A DNA stretch of 36,571 nucleotides from assembly GCF_002265625.1 (NCBI RefSeq), contig NZ_NOVE01000037.1, forward strand, positions 1-36,571, in the 5' to 3' direction. Source of the stretch: Prevotella sp. 885. GTDB taxonomy: Bacteria > Bacteroidota > Bacteroidia > Bacteroidales > Bacteroidaceae. The position numbers and the translations under genes are program-made. The notes beneath the pieces were generated by a model that searched no databases, was not told where the DNA came from, and saw nothing but the letters and a program-made list of their open reading frames with translations. Numbering within the stretch: position 1 is the stretch's first letter; each line of letters opens with the position of its first letter. Of the stretch, positions 1 to 7,450 are shown piece after piece.

Positions 1-564
1 ATTGTTAGTTTCAACAAGTTTATTTGCCATATTTGGGGCAAGCAGGCTTGCTTTACAAACAAAATAAGAATTTATATAATTATTTCCATAATAATCATCT
101 AATTTATAGTTTATGCCTACAACATTAACTTCATAATCAACCCAATGCTTATCTACGTTAACCCATTGTTTTACGTGACTTTCGATACTCCGTTCATGCT
201 TTCCGTTTGCATCTGCTGTTATTGGAAATAAATTGTAGTCTTTTCCTGGTCCCCCGACATTGTCATTTAACAAATGTCCTCTGACATATTTATTGGGAGC
301 TTTCAAGGAGCGGCTTGTTGGTAATCTGCTCATTATGTTCTGCTGAACACCATATTCTGGTGAACCACCTTGTTGATGTTCTGGGCCAATAATAGCTTTC
401 ATGTGAACTCCAACTGTATCACCTAAAATTGTACTCGTTTTCCAATCTACCCTTGTTTGATGTCCTTCTAAAGGTTCTCTTGACATGGAAAACTTACTGA
501 TAGATGTAGGCTTATCGGAAGAGAAAACCCTAGATTTTTTCCTATTTTGTATAGTTGCATACAT
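1..564 (-). CDS. Injection-system effector candidate with DNA/RNA non-specific endonuclease domain (partial, 3' end off window)
   Basis: The frame is open from an ATG at 564 through base 1, so the C-terminus lies outside the window; a stop at 577-579 closes it upstream. A second in-frame ATG lies at 486. I prefer 564 because the first 26 residues (MYATIQNRKKSRVF...) form a basic, disordered leader of the kind seen at the start of Bacteroidetes eCIS cargo proteins. The body carries VRGHLLNDNVGGPG followed by NLFPITADAN and a downstream E..V, the pattern of DNA/RNA non-specific endonucleases. The His of RGH is the expected catalytic base and the later Asn/Glu are expected metal ligands. It is the last visible gene of the operon containing Vgr, PAAR and gp25, after a gap of about 100 bases. 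Inferred role: a nuclease toxin delivered by that apparatus. No immunity gene is visible; it could lie further left. Confidence 0.7.
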   Translation of the reverse strand, partial: MYATIQNRKKSRVFSSDKPTSISKFSMSREPLEGHQTRVDWKTSTILGDTVGVHMKAIIGPEHQQGGSPEYGVQQNIMSRLPTSRSLKAPNKYVRGHLLNDNVGGPGKDYNLFPITADANGKHERSIESHVKQWVNVDKHWVDYEVNVVGINYKLDDYYGNNYINSYFVCKASLLAPNMANKLVETNN

Positions 565-665
565 GTTTGATACATTTTACAAATTAACACTAAAAACAAT
601 ACCTCAAATTCATATCTATCATAGAGTTTATTTATTTTCTCTACGATATTGGAACTCTTACTGTT

Positions 666-2015
666 TTAATCATTAAACCAACATCTTACAGATCTGAATT
701 TCATTTCAAGGAAAGATTTGTTTGCATGGTCAGGACTCCCCATATAGGGTTCTTCAGATGGAGTCCAACAATAACGACCATCAATTAGTTCCATGGTCAT
801 TCTTTTCTGTTCTACAGACAACTCTAAATCTATTATATCCGTATTAATACCACCAAAAATTCCTTCCATGTCGTACCCTTTCACATCTGTGAGTTCTCCA
901 AAAGTTACTTTTCTCAAATCGTAACAGCTTCCAAAGGCGTATTCATCTATAGCAGAAACATTCGGAGCATAAATTTCTTGCAAATACTGATTGTTAGATA
1001 AGGCACTCTTTCCTATTTTTGTCACATCAGGCAAAGAAATAGACTTTAAAGCCATTATATCGTTCAAACCATCTGCAGGAATTTCCTTGCATCCTATTAG
1101 AGTGAGGTCTATAGTGCCATCTTGCACATTCTCAAAAGCTTCACGGATAGCCTTAAACTCATTATCGCCAGCATCAGAAGCGAGGTTAAGTCTTATAGCA
1201 GTCTTGCTATTTGCTACTTCTTGTTTGATAGATGACTTTATTTCTTCTGCACTATTTGCCGAAATGACAGTAGCATCCAGAGCATAGCTCTTAGCATTTT
1301 CTGTTTCTTTCGAGAATTTATAAGTTGTCAAAGTTGCTCCTCGATATTTCACAGTAACGATGGAATTATTATAGAAAGTTCCATACAAATAGGCATTCCC
1401 CTTTTCGTCAGAAGTAAGTGTATATGTCATGTATAAACTATTAGGATGGACTGTTGGAGCAAATAAATCGACGTCCACCTTTATTTCTGTTTTAGGAATG
1501 GTTGCTATACGGAGGCGTGAATAATTGCGTGTTGCATTGGCAAATGATATATCCACATAATTATTATCGCCATAATGAACAGTGCAAGTTCCCTCGAGGA
1601 ACTCTGCAGTTCCATAGAGATTGAAATCCTTTAACTCAAGAGAACCATTTATCCATCTACGATTTGGAGCATAGTAAGCATAAGCCGTCACAGGTTCCCC
1701 CTCAAGATAGCACAATGAGTTACCATCTTGAATTTCAAACTTTACTCCATTATATTTTAAAGTTGCAGTCTGGGTTCCTAACTCTTTAGAAGTTAACTTT
1801 ACACAGATTTCATCTCCAACAGCCCATGCTGTCTTACCCTTGTCTTCTTCGCCGATAGTTCGGGTAGAAGGTTTCTCAAACATAGGAAAGTCATCTACAA
1901 CAAAATGTATGTTGCTTTTTACAGTAGGTGTAGATTCTTCGTTTATATCATTAGCACATGATGCCAAAACAACAGCAATCAATGCCATCATCATGTATTG
2001 GATAATCTTACGCAT
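666..2015 (-). CDS. Fimbrillin-like lipoprotein with BspA-type leucine-rich repeats
   Basis: This 449-residue protein starts with a lipoprotein signal peptide (hydrophobic stretch ending LASC, Cys about residue 20) and so is probably outer-membrane anchored. The N-terminal part resembles Mfa-like/fimbrillin proteins: after the lipobox come a TRT near residue 52 and a WAVGDEI segment matching the W..GD.I signature of this family. Around residues 310-380 are repeats such as IGKSALSNNQYLQEIYAPNVSAIDEYAFGSC (shortened here), typical of BspA/LRR_5 surface proteins. A fimbrillin-type domain joined to an adhesive LRR suggests a surface binding or tip protein. It lies 22 bases downstream of another fimbrillin-like gene in the same operon as the gp25, PAAR and spike genes. 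Binding partner and specificity cannot be read from sequence. Confidence 0.72.
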   Translation of the reverse strand: MRKIIQYMMMALIAVVLASCANDINEESTPTVKSNIHFVVDDFPMFEKPSTRTIGEEDKGKTAWAVGDEICVKLTSKELGTQTATLKYNGVKFEIQDGNSLCYLEGEPVTAYAYYAPNRRWINGSLELKDFNLYGTAEFLEGTCTVHYGDNNYVDISFANATRNYSRLRIATIPKTEIKVDVDLFAPTVHPNSLYMTYTLTSDEKGNAYLYGTFYNNSIVTVKYRGATLTTYKFSKETENAKSYALDATVISANSAEEIKSSIKQEVANSKTAIRLNLASDAGDNEFKAIREAFENVQDGTIDLTLIGCKEIPADGLNDIMALKSISLPDVTKIGKSALSNNQYLQEIYAPNVSAIDEYAFGSCYDLRKVTFGELTDVKGYDMEGIFGGINTDIIDLELSVEQKRMTMELIDGRYCWTPSEEPYMGSPDHANKSFLEMKFRSVRCWFND

Positions 2016-2037
2016 AATTATATTCTCCTTTTATTTG

Positions 2038-2937
2038 TTATAGTTCTTCTTCATTTTCCCAACCAGGCAGAACACCTTGATTCTTGATATTGAGTTCCAC
2101 TTTGTCTCTTCCTATTTTTCTGAGACTATAGGTGTAACGATGCCCTTCCAAAAAATCTGTTTTTTGCTTTAACTTGACGGTATAATCTTGCCCATCTAAA
2201 GTAAACTTCAAAAAATCAGCACTTGTGTCTAACGAGCCTGGTACTATGATTGCAGAGAAAGACTTTTCTCCATTATCTCCTGTCTGGCATGCATATACCA
2301 ACGTTGACACTTTATAATTAGAAGTGTCCATTATCCAATCACTGTATGATCTACTAAAACTAGCTCCATTGCATGGCGAACAAATCTGTAGGTTACTTAT
2401 ATCCTTATTAGGATGATCGTATGAACCAATTTCATAGAAAATTGTGACCAGCGACATACGATGCTTCATAGGAATTCTTACATTGGACCGAGGATAATCG
2501 TGCCAATATCCAGTTATAAGATCAGCGTTTTTTAATTTACCTTCGCTGCTTTGGTCCACCTGTAAATCATACGATAAATCATCTTTTCCAAAATTATTAT
2601 CAGATGGATATACAGCCAAAATAGTATGTTCATCGATATCATCTAACCAACGAAAACTTCCTGTACGAGGCCATTCGTTTGTTTCCCCATTAAAAGAAAG
2701 AACAGCCGTACTACCAGGATTTGAATCAGTAAATATATGTACTTTTAGTTTATCTCCATTCTCCCAACTGTTACCATATCCCAAAGTATTGACACGAGTC
2801 TGCATACCTCCAACAGAGAAAGTCGCATTGATTTCCTGCCCTTTCAGCGTTGGAGCCATATCTTCATTTTGCGTACATGCAGCAAAGCCAATAGTGATAA
2901 AGGCTAATCCTGCATAGATAAATTTTCTTATGCTCAT
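2038..2937 (-). CDS. Fimbrillin family (Mfa-like) lipoprotein
   Basis: A 299-residue exported protein with a lipobox signal (ITIGFAAC, Cys about residue 21). After the short linker it shows QTRVN and then SWENGDKLKVHIF, the W..GD.. segment shared with the other fimbrillin-like proteins of this operon. Mid-protein PMKHRMSLVTIFYEIG corresponds to the FKH.ms.i.l.f block seen in the two fimbrillins at 5583-7425. The C-terminal GHRYTYSL motif is the family-typical G..Y.Y.. strand. The family forms stalk or accessory subunits of type V fimbriae or free surface lipoproteins. It starts 12 bases after the gp25 gene, so it is almost certainly cotranscribed with the baseplate genes. A role as surface docking or receptor-binding protein is inference. 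Confidence 0.75.
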   Translation of the reverse strand: MSIRKFIYAGLAFITIGFAACTQNEDMAPTLKGQEINATFSVGGMQTRVNTLGYGNSWENGDKLKVHIFTDSNPGSTAVLSFNGETNEWPRTGSFRWLDDIDEHTILAVYPSDNNFGKDDLSYDLQVDQSSEGKLKNADLITGYWHDYPRSNVRIPMKHRMSLVTIFYEIGSYDHPNKDISNLQICSPCNGASFSRSYSDWIMDTSNYKVSTLVYACQTGDNGEKSFSAIIVPGSLDTSADFLKFTLDGQDYTVKLKQKTDFLEGHRYTYSLRKIGRDKVELNIKNQGVLPGWENEEEL

Positions 2938-2949
2938 AATATCTTGTTT

Positions 2950-3372
2950 TTATAAGTTTACTAAATCTGTTCCCTCTACAAAATAGAATGGATAAACCAT
3001 ATTGGTTCGTCGATTCGTCTGCCTTATTGTATAGTCTATGAGGATATTCATTTTCCCCTCGTCTTGTTTCTCCTCGAAATCAATCCGATTGACTATCACT
3101 CTTGGCTCAAACAGAATTATCGACTGTTCTATTCGGTCTCGTAACATCGTTCTTGTGGATGCCGTCATCATTTCAAAGGCGTATTCCCTAATGGGACAAC
3201 CATACTCATAACGATGTACTCTTTCTCCAGGCGATGTACTCAACAAGGTCATAATGCTTTGCTGAATATTAGCCTCGTTTGCAACCATCTCAGTGGGTTG
3301 CGAACTTCCGCCACCTTTAAAGCGTGGAGGATAGTTCCATGCTATTCCTAAGAACGTTTTTGTATCTGTCAT
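2950..3372 (-). CDS. gp25/GPW-family baseplate wedge protein of a contractile injection system
   Basis: Phage T4 gp25-like proteins link baseplate and sheath and nucleate sheath polymerisation. The ATG at 3372 gives MTDTKTFLGIAWNYPPRF and 140 residues, the usual size. An upstream in-frame start at 3423 would overlap the PAAR gene and adds an untypical stretch. Family hallmarks are the FLG.gw.yPP opening, the EANIQQSIMTLLSTSPGERVHRYEYGC block (the near-invariant I..LL.T..GER....fG segment) and the LRDRIEQSIILFEPRV helix-strand that follows. It lies 23 bases after PAAR. Closest in style to eCIS/MAC/BIS Afp9-type proteins rather than T6SS TssE. No sheath gene for it to act on is seen in the window. 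Confidence 0.88.
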   Translation of the reverse strand: MTDTKTFLGIAWNYPPRFKGGGSSQPTEMVANEANIQQSIMTLLSTSPGERVHRYEYGCPIREYAFEMMTASTRTMLRDRIEQSIILFEPRVIVNRIDFEEKQDEGKMNILIDYTIRQTNRRTNMVYPFYFVEGTDLVNL

Positions 3373-3395
3373 ATCTCGTATCCATTTAATTATTT

Positions 3396-3695
3396 CTAAC
3401 CACCTATGATAACTGTAGGACAACCCATGATGATGCTACCCCCATGCGCTGTTGTATCGCCCATCCTTGCAGCTGGTTTACCACCTATCATCACTGTTGT
3501 TGAACCTTTAATGATAGTGTCGGGCGGTCCAACGCAAGTAGCCATGTCGCCCATAACGGCTGCAGGAAGTTTTCCTATCAGTACCGTTGGCACTCCTGGT
3601 CCAATAATCGGACCGCCTACATGTGGAACAGGAGGAAGTCCTGGTGTCTGCATCGGACAGGTGTGCATATCTGTTAATCTTGCAGCATTTGGCAT
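3396..3695 (-). CDS. PAAR-repeat spike tip protein
   Basis: This 99-residue protein is a compact PAAR domain. It has M.aARltD.h.Cp at the start, two GGP/GKP.A..GD segments (GKLPAAVMGD and GGKPAARMGD) and conserved His/Cys residues (H11, C13, C53, H83, C91 approximately) able to bind the metal at the tip. PAAR proteins cap the gp5/VgrG needle and sharpen the spike of contractile systems, often recruiting effectors. The gene follows the spike gene by 7 bases and precedes gp25, the canonical order Vgr-PAAR-gp25 of eCIS clusters. It has no C-terminal toxin extension, so any effector must be separate; the nuclease at 1-564 is a candidate. Confidence 0.93.
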   Translation of the reverse strand: MPNAARLTDMHTCPMQTPGLPPVPHVGGPIIGPGVPTVLIGKLPAAVMGDMATCVGPPDTIIKGSTTVMIGGKPAARMGDTTAHGGSIIMGCPTVIIGG

Positions 3696-3702
3696 ATCTT
3701 TA

Positions 3703-4455
3703 TCAGTTTATCATTACCATTGCGCCTTTGACAGTGGTCTGACCAGAAGCTGAAAGTTCCGCCGTAGCATTGCCTTTGACCTTCGCACCGACTTTGGCTG
3801 TAACTTTTACGTTTGTTCCATTTATATCGACATCCGATTTTGCATCTATACTGACTTTTCCGGCTGCATTCAGTGCAATATTACCTTTCGCTGTCAGCTT
3901 TATATTTTTTGAAGAGCTAAGTTCTATACCATTACTGTCCATGACCATCTTGTTTTTGTTTTGGTCTGTAACAGAGATGGATTTTCCCTCGTCACTCATC
4001 ACTATCGTATTCTTTGCAGGCGTTTGAATTGTTATGATTTTCTTTTCCTCGTCAAACTCAACAGACATCTTTGAACGAGTCACAATCGCCTTTATGTTGT
4101 TTTTTGCCTCATATCCAAATGGAGGAGTGTGTTTGCTTCCATACATCCCTCCAAGGACTATCGGGTAGTTTGGGCTGTTATTGATGAATCCCACGACCAC
4201 CTCGTCACCTATTTCGGGAAGAAAGAAGATTCCCGACTGATTGGTGGCATATACTGACGAAAGGCGAGCCCAAAGCAATTTCTTTTCGCCATCCATCCAT
4301 GGCAACTCTACCTGTATGCGGCATTGCTTGGATGCGTCACCATCAAGTTTCTTGACCACAGCAATGTGAAGCCCTTCCATTCCCGGTAAAAATCCTGCGG
4401 CAGTAGGAGCAATCACATCTGCTTCGTCTGTTATGTTGTTGGCAGGAACTCCCAT
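3703..4455 (-). CDS. gp5-like spike protein (VgrG/phage baseplate assembly protein V, C-terminal half only)
   Basis: The 250 residues match the second half of eCIS Vgr/Pvc8 proteins. An OB-fold lies at about residues 28-115 (LHIAVVKKLDGD, QCRIQVELPWMD, LLWARLSSVYA, FFLPEIGDEVVVGFINNSPNYPIVLG, SKHTPPF). It is followed by a repetitive beta-helix needle to the C-terminus (runs such as NKMVMDSNGIELSSSKNIKL). Family members are usually about twice as long, because they carry a gp27-like hub domain first. That domain is absent here, and the start is a genuine one: RBS-like AAAGG lies just before the ATG, 2 bases after the preceding gene. The hub may be separate, lost, or supplied by another locus. 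It forms the central spike with PAAR. Confidence 0.88.
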   Translation of the reverse strand: MGVPANNITDEADVIAPTAAGFLPGMEGLHIAVVKKLDGDASKQCRIQVELPWMDGEKKLLWARLSSVYATNQSGIFFLPEIGDEVVVGFINNSPNYPIVLGGMYGSKHTPPFGYEAKNNIKAIVTRSKMSVEFDEEKKIITIQTPAKNTIVMSDEGKSISVTDQNKNKMVMDSNGIELSSSKNIKLTAKGNIALNAAGKVSIDAKSDVDINGTNVKVTAKVGAKVKGNATAELSASGQTTVKGAMVMIN

Positions 4456-4457
4456 GC

Positions 4458-5039
4458 CTACCTTTGTAATCTAAATGTTAGTATTTCCTTGTCTGTTTCC
4501 AATTTCAAGCATTCTGAGGATATTTCTCTATTCGTATTTTGACAAATGAAGACATATTCCCAAAAACGCTCAGGAGTTTTGAATATTAGAGTGTTCTTCA
4601 GTGGAACATCCTTCTTTGCTGCTTGCCATAACTCTTTTGTCAAATGAATCATTATAGTGCAAAATGGTATTCCAAAACTCCTTTTTACTCCTATTTCAGT
4701 TATCACGTCTGTAGCATTAACTTCGGACTTTCCAATCGGTAAGTCTATCTGATAGGCAACCATTGGATTGAAGTTTTGCCATTCGGTGTAAAAAACAAAT
4801 GCAGGTTCAGACATCAAGACTCTAAACTCAATGATGTCAGATTCGGTATCTAAACCTGCATTTTCCGTATCATACAATATCGTCCATTCGTTTTCGTCAG
4901 TCTGTCGAAACAGCAAACCTCGTTGCGTCATCAGCTTTTGTGCTGAAGGTAGGACAGAACACATCAAGGCATTACCATTACTATCCTCAAAGTATTCATG
5001 CTCTATACGAAAGCTATATAATGAACGATATGTACTCAT
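4458..5039 (-). CDS. Tail-associated protein of unknown function between DUF4255 and spike genes
   Basis: I cannot name this gene with certainty. From the ATG at 5039 (10 bases after the DUF4255 stop) it encodes about 193 residues: MSTYRSLYSFRIEHEYF, then SAQKLMTQRGLLFRQTDENEWTILYD, then a beta-rich soluble body without signal peptide or membrane segments. An earlier in-frame ATG at 5111 would overlap DUF4255 by 60 bases, so I reject it. The opening (short strand, eHeYF.D, then a threshold-like LL.R) resembles small hypothetical proteins I associate with Bacteroidetes phage-tail-like loci. Its position between Pvc16-like and gp5-like genes, where sheath and tube genes would normally lie, suggests an adaptor or hub part. 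Function unproven. Confidence 0.7.
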   Translation of the reverse strand: MSTYRSLYSFRIEHEYFEDSNGNALMCSVLPSAQKLMTQRGLLFRQTDENEWTILYDTENAGLDTESDIIEFRVLMSEPAFVFYTEWQNFNPMVAYQIDLPIGKSEVNATDVITEIGVKRSFGIPFCTIMIHLTKELWQAAKKDVPLKNTLIFKTPERFWEYVFICQNTNREISSECLKLETDKEILTFRLQR

Positions 5040-5049
5040 GCTGTCAATT

Positions 5050-5580
5050 TTATGTTTGTACTTCTGTGTTCTGAGCAGTTGAACCACTTGATTTAATTTC
5101 ATTGGAATCAATTACAACTCCAGTGAGTTTACACACAACAGAAGGATAATATTGTCCTCCCATTGTTGTCCAAATGTTATGGAAGTCAAATGTGGATACA
5201 GTTTCCAAAGTTAGAGTATATTTCACATTGTCAATCATAAACTTCTGCTGTGACTGTATGAACGCCAATGCCTTGGAAAATACTGACAATGATTCCGCAT
5301 ATTGCTTTTCCTCAAAAACAGCCGCAAACATTACTTTCAGATTCAGCAAGAATGGGGCAGAAGAGGATGTGAAGCTGCCACCATAAGTCTGAACATTGTT
5401 TGAGATACCTCCTGCAGTTTCTCGTTCTACATTCACCAATGAAACGATTACCTTATTAGGAATTTCTCCTGTTCTTTGACCTATATGTCCAACTTCTGCA
5501 AGCCCTTGTGGTCGATGGTAGTATCGACCAAGATAGCTATTGAGTTGCTCTGCGCAATATGTCAGTATTTTCTTTATCAT
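5050..5580 (-). CDS. DUF4255 / Pvc16-like tail terminator protein
   Basis: A 176-residue cytosolic protein. It opens MIKKILTYCAEQLNSYLG and then shows NKVIVSLVNVERETAGGISNN, the itLvNiE.E signature of DUF4255 (Pvc16/Afp16 N-terminal domain). FLLNLKVMFAAVFEEKQYAESLSVFSKALAFIQSQ follows the usual LnLyvLfaa.f....Y.eaL..LS..i.ffQ pattern. In eCIS particles the Afp16/Pvc16 protein caps the tube and sheath end. It starts 2 bases after a fimbrillin-like gene, so it is translationally close to the fimbrial part of the operon. This is the boundary at which the fimbrial locus turns into an injection-system locus. Confidence 0.85.
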   Translation of the reverse strand: MIKKILTYCAEQLNSYLGRYYHRPQGLAEVGHIGQRTGEIPNKVIVSLVNVERETAGGISNNVQTYGGSFTSSSAPFLLNLKVMFAAVFEEKQYAESLSVFSKALAFIQSQQKFMIDNVKYTLTLETVSTFDFHNIWTTMGGQYYPSVVCKLTGVVIDSNEIKSSGSTAQNTEVQT

Positions 5581-5582
5581 TG

Positions 5583-6512
5583 TTATTGCTGTTCTGTGTC
5601 CAGACTGCCTTCATCAATTGGCTGCCAGCTTGTAATGCCAGCATTTTCTATAACAACACCTGTGTTGCAGATACGTATTGTATATGTGTACAGATTGCCG
5701 CCTTTAAACTCGTTATTTGTTGATGAAGCCAATGATGCTGTATAAGTATTGATTGTGCCATTCGCAGCTGCATCCAATTCTATATCCATCTTGTTGTTGT
5801 CCAAAGGCTGAGGGAATACAATAAACTCGCAGGTGACACCGTTTATTAAACTTTTATCGTCCACATCGGATTCATAAATTCCCCTATCTCCAAAGACTGT
5901 AACTTCACCAGTTAGTGTATTAATAGAACCTGTCTTATAGATACCCTTTAATTTTAATACGTTTTTAAGGTACGCATTCTCTGCATTAATGCCATCGCCA
6001 GCCTTGAAAGTCAACCGTATCATACTCATGCAATGCTTGAAATTATTGTCTCCAGTAAATTGCACCTGAGGGGAAGACTTGGTGGCGGTTGCACCAGTTG
6101 CAAAGAGAAAATCTGCTGGGCATGGTTCACCTTCCTTTACCTCAGCCATATTCCAATCATCTACAATGCCATTACCATCAACATTTTCTTGATATGGATA
6201 ATAGGCATTGAAATTCACGGTTTCTGTTGCGTCTGCAAAATATATTGGATTGTCAGATTTGAAATTTCCGTCACCTGTAGTTGTATATTTCACATTGCGT
6301 CCTATTGTATAGCCGGTTGATGTGACATTTACACCTATGGCATCGTTATTAGACCATGTGTTGCCTGTGGTGGCGCGTGTGACGTTTTTAACAATGTCTG
6401 CCTGTACAGTAGCAGCAACAGGACCGCTGTTGCCGATACCGTCTTCTTCGTTAGCGCAAGCTGCAAACAGCAATGCTACAGCAGCGATGTATAAGATTTT
6501 AAACTTCTTCAT
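5583..6512 (-). CDS. Fimbrillin family (Mfa-like) lipoprotein
   Basis: A 309-residue protein with a lipobox signal peptide (AALLFAAC-like, Cys about residue 19). It then shows VTRATTGNTWSNNDAIGVNVT, the TR...W..gD.IG motif of Mfa-like/fimbrillin proteins. The segments YFADATETVNFNAYYPYQ, PQVQFTGDNNFKHCMSMIRLTFKAG and GGNLYTYTIRI are the F..YYP, FkH.ms.i.l.. and G..y.Y.i blocks of the family. It ends with GITSWQP, a C-terminal W.p strand like that used for donor-strand type assembly in related pilins. It lies between a sister fimbrillin (22 bases) and DUF4255 (2 bases). A structural subunit or surface lipoprotein is expected. Confidence 0.82.
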   Translation of the reverse strand: MKKFKILYIAAVALLFAACANEEDGIGNSGPVAATVQADIVKNVTRATTGNTWSNNDAIGVNVTSTGYTIGRNVKYTTTGDGNFKSDNPIYFADATETVNFNAYYPYQENVDGNGIVDDWNMAEVKEGEPCPADFLFATGATATKSSPQVQFTGDNNFKHCMSMIRLTFKAGDGINAENAYLKNVLKLKGIYKTGSINTLTGEVTVFGDRGIYESDVDDKSLINGVTCEFIVFPQPLDNNKMDIELDAAANGTINTYTASLASSTNNEFKGGNLYTYTIRICNTGVVIENAGITSWQPIDEGSLDTEQQ

Positions 6513-6534
6513 AAACGTTATATTTTAAGTGTTG

Positions 6535-7425
6535 TTATTGTGCTATATGCTCATTCTTGTCTCCTGCCTCTGTCCAAGGCTCAATGGTTCCAGAAATATC
6601 TACGGCAGAACGACTTAATTTTACTACTGTATAGTGGTATCTGTTGCCACCCTCAAGTTTTACAGGCATTGTCCATAAGAAAGGAGCATCGTGACCATTG
6701 TTGAGGCTAAACTCTATCACTCGGCTTTCTTCTTCTGTAGGGAGCAGAATTGCCTCATACAGTTTGCCTGCTTCGGTGGTTTTCATCGTGATGTCCGCAG
6801 GACTTTCTTCACCAGAGATAGTCCCATCCACAAGATTGAAAGTGGCTTTGGTATTCTGACCTTTCACTTTCACAGTCATTTCCTCAAGGTCTTCTTGCGT
6901 GAGACCGTTACCTGGTTGAACATCCAAAACAAGATTGCTTAACTTATGGAAGAACTTCAAATCTACCTGTGGCGTAGCTTTGTTGCATCCTGTCGCCTTG
7001 GCATACATAAAGTCGATAGCTTCTTGTTTCGTTTGGTCTGTTACATCAAGTGCTACCTTGTAGTCATTGACAGTGGTCTGTGGATAGTAAGAATAGAAGT
7101 CCACATCTCCATCTATCGGGAAGAAAATAGTCTTACCACCAGAAATTGGCGAAAAGGCGATACTTCCATTTGACTGATAACAAACATTGTCAACTCCCTC
7201 TTTGATTGCATCTGTCGAGAGAGTTTGGTTTGCTCCTGTCATGAAGATACCAATTTTGTCACCATCAGCCCAAGCTATTCCTGCAGCACGAGTGTTAACG
7301 TTGATGCCGCCAGTAAACTGCACGGCAACCTTGTCATTGTGTGTCATAGGCGAGTCTTCGCTACTGCATGAAACCATTGCACCAGCCAAGAGTGCAAGGG
7401 CGAAAAACTTTGTCATCTTTTTCAT
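6535..7425 (-). CDS. Fimbrillin family (Mfa-like) lipoprotein
   Basis: A 296-residue lipoprotein (signal MKKMTKFFALALLAGAMVSC, Cys 20). It has all family blocks: NVNTRAAGIAWADGDKIGIFM, DVDFYSYYPQT, ATPQVDLKFFHKLSNLVLDVQPG, GGNRYHYTVVKL and C-terminal ISGTIEPWTEAGD. In Bacteroidales such proteins are exported as lipoproteins, processed, and polymerised into type V fimbriae by strand exchange, or retained at the surface. It follows the FimB/Mfa2-like gene by 25 bases, the usual anchor-then-stalk order. It is the most complete candidate for the major structural subunit of this locus. Confidence 0.85.
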   Translation of the reverse strand: MKKMTKFFALALLAGAMVSCSSEDSPMTHNDKVAVQFTGGINVNTRAAGIAWADGDKIGIFMTGANQTLSTDAIKEGVDNVCYQSNGSIAFSPISGGKTIFFPIDGDVDFYSYYPQTTVNDYKVALDVTDQTKQEAIDFMYAKATGCNKATPQVDLKFFHKLSNLVLDVQPGNGLTQEDLEEMTVKVKGQNTKATFNLVDGTISGEESPADITMKTTEAGKLYEAILLPTEEESRVIEFSLNNGHDAPFLWTMPVKLEGGNRYHYTVVKLSRSAVDISGTIEPWTEAGDKNEHIAQ

Positions 7426-7450
7426 CTTATAAACGGTTTAAAAGTTATTA

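Noticed and set aside
485..676. 63-residue plus-strand frame at the left edge
   Set aside because: Partly opposite the effector gene's leader, partly in AT-rich intergenic DNA; no motif.
3406..3753. 115-residue plus-strand frame opposite the PAAR gene
   Set aside because: Antisense shadow of a low-complexity Gly/Pro-rich PAAR gene; no domain, no neighbours on that strand.
3396..5580. Type VI secretion system
   Set aside because: DUF4255 and the gp25/gp5 style point to eCIS-type systems; no TssB/C/F/K/membrane complex genes are seen.
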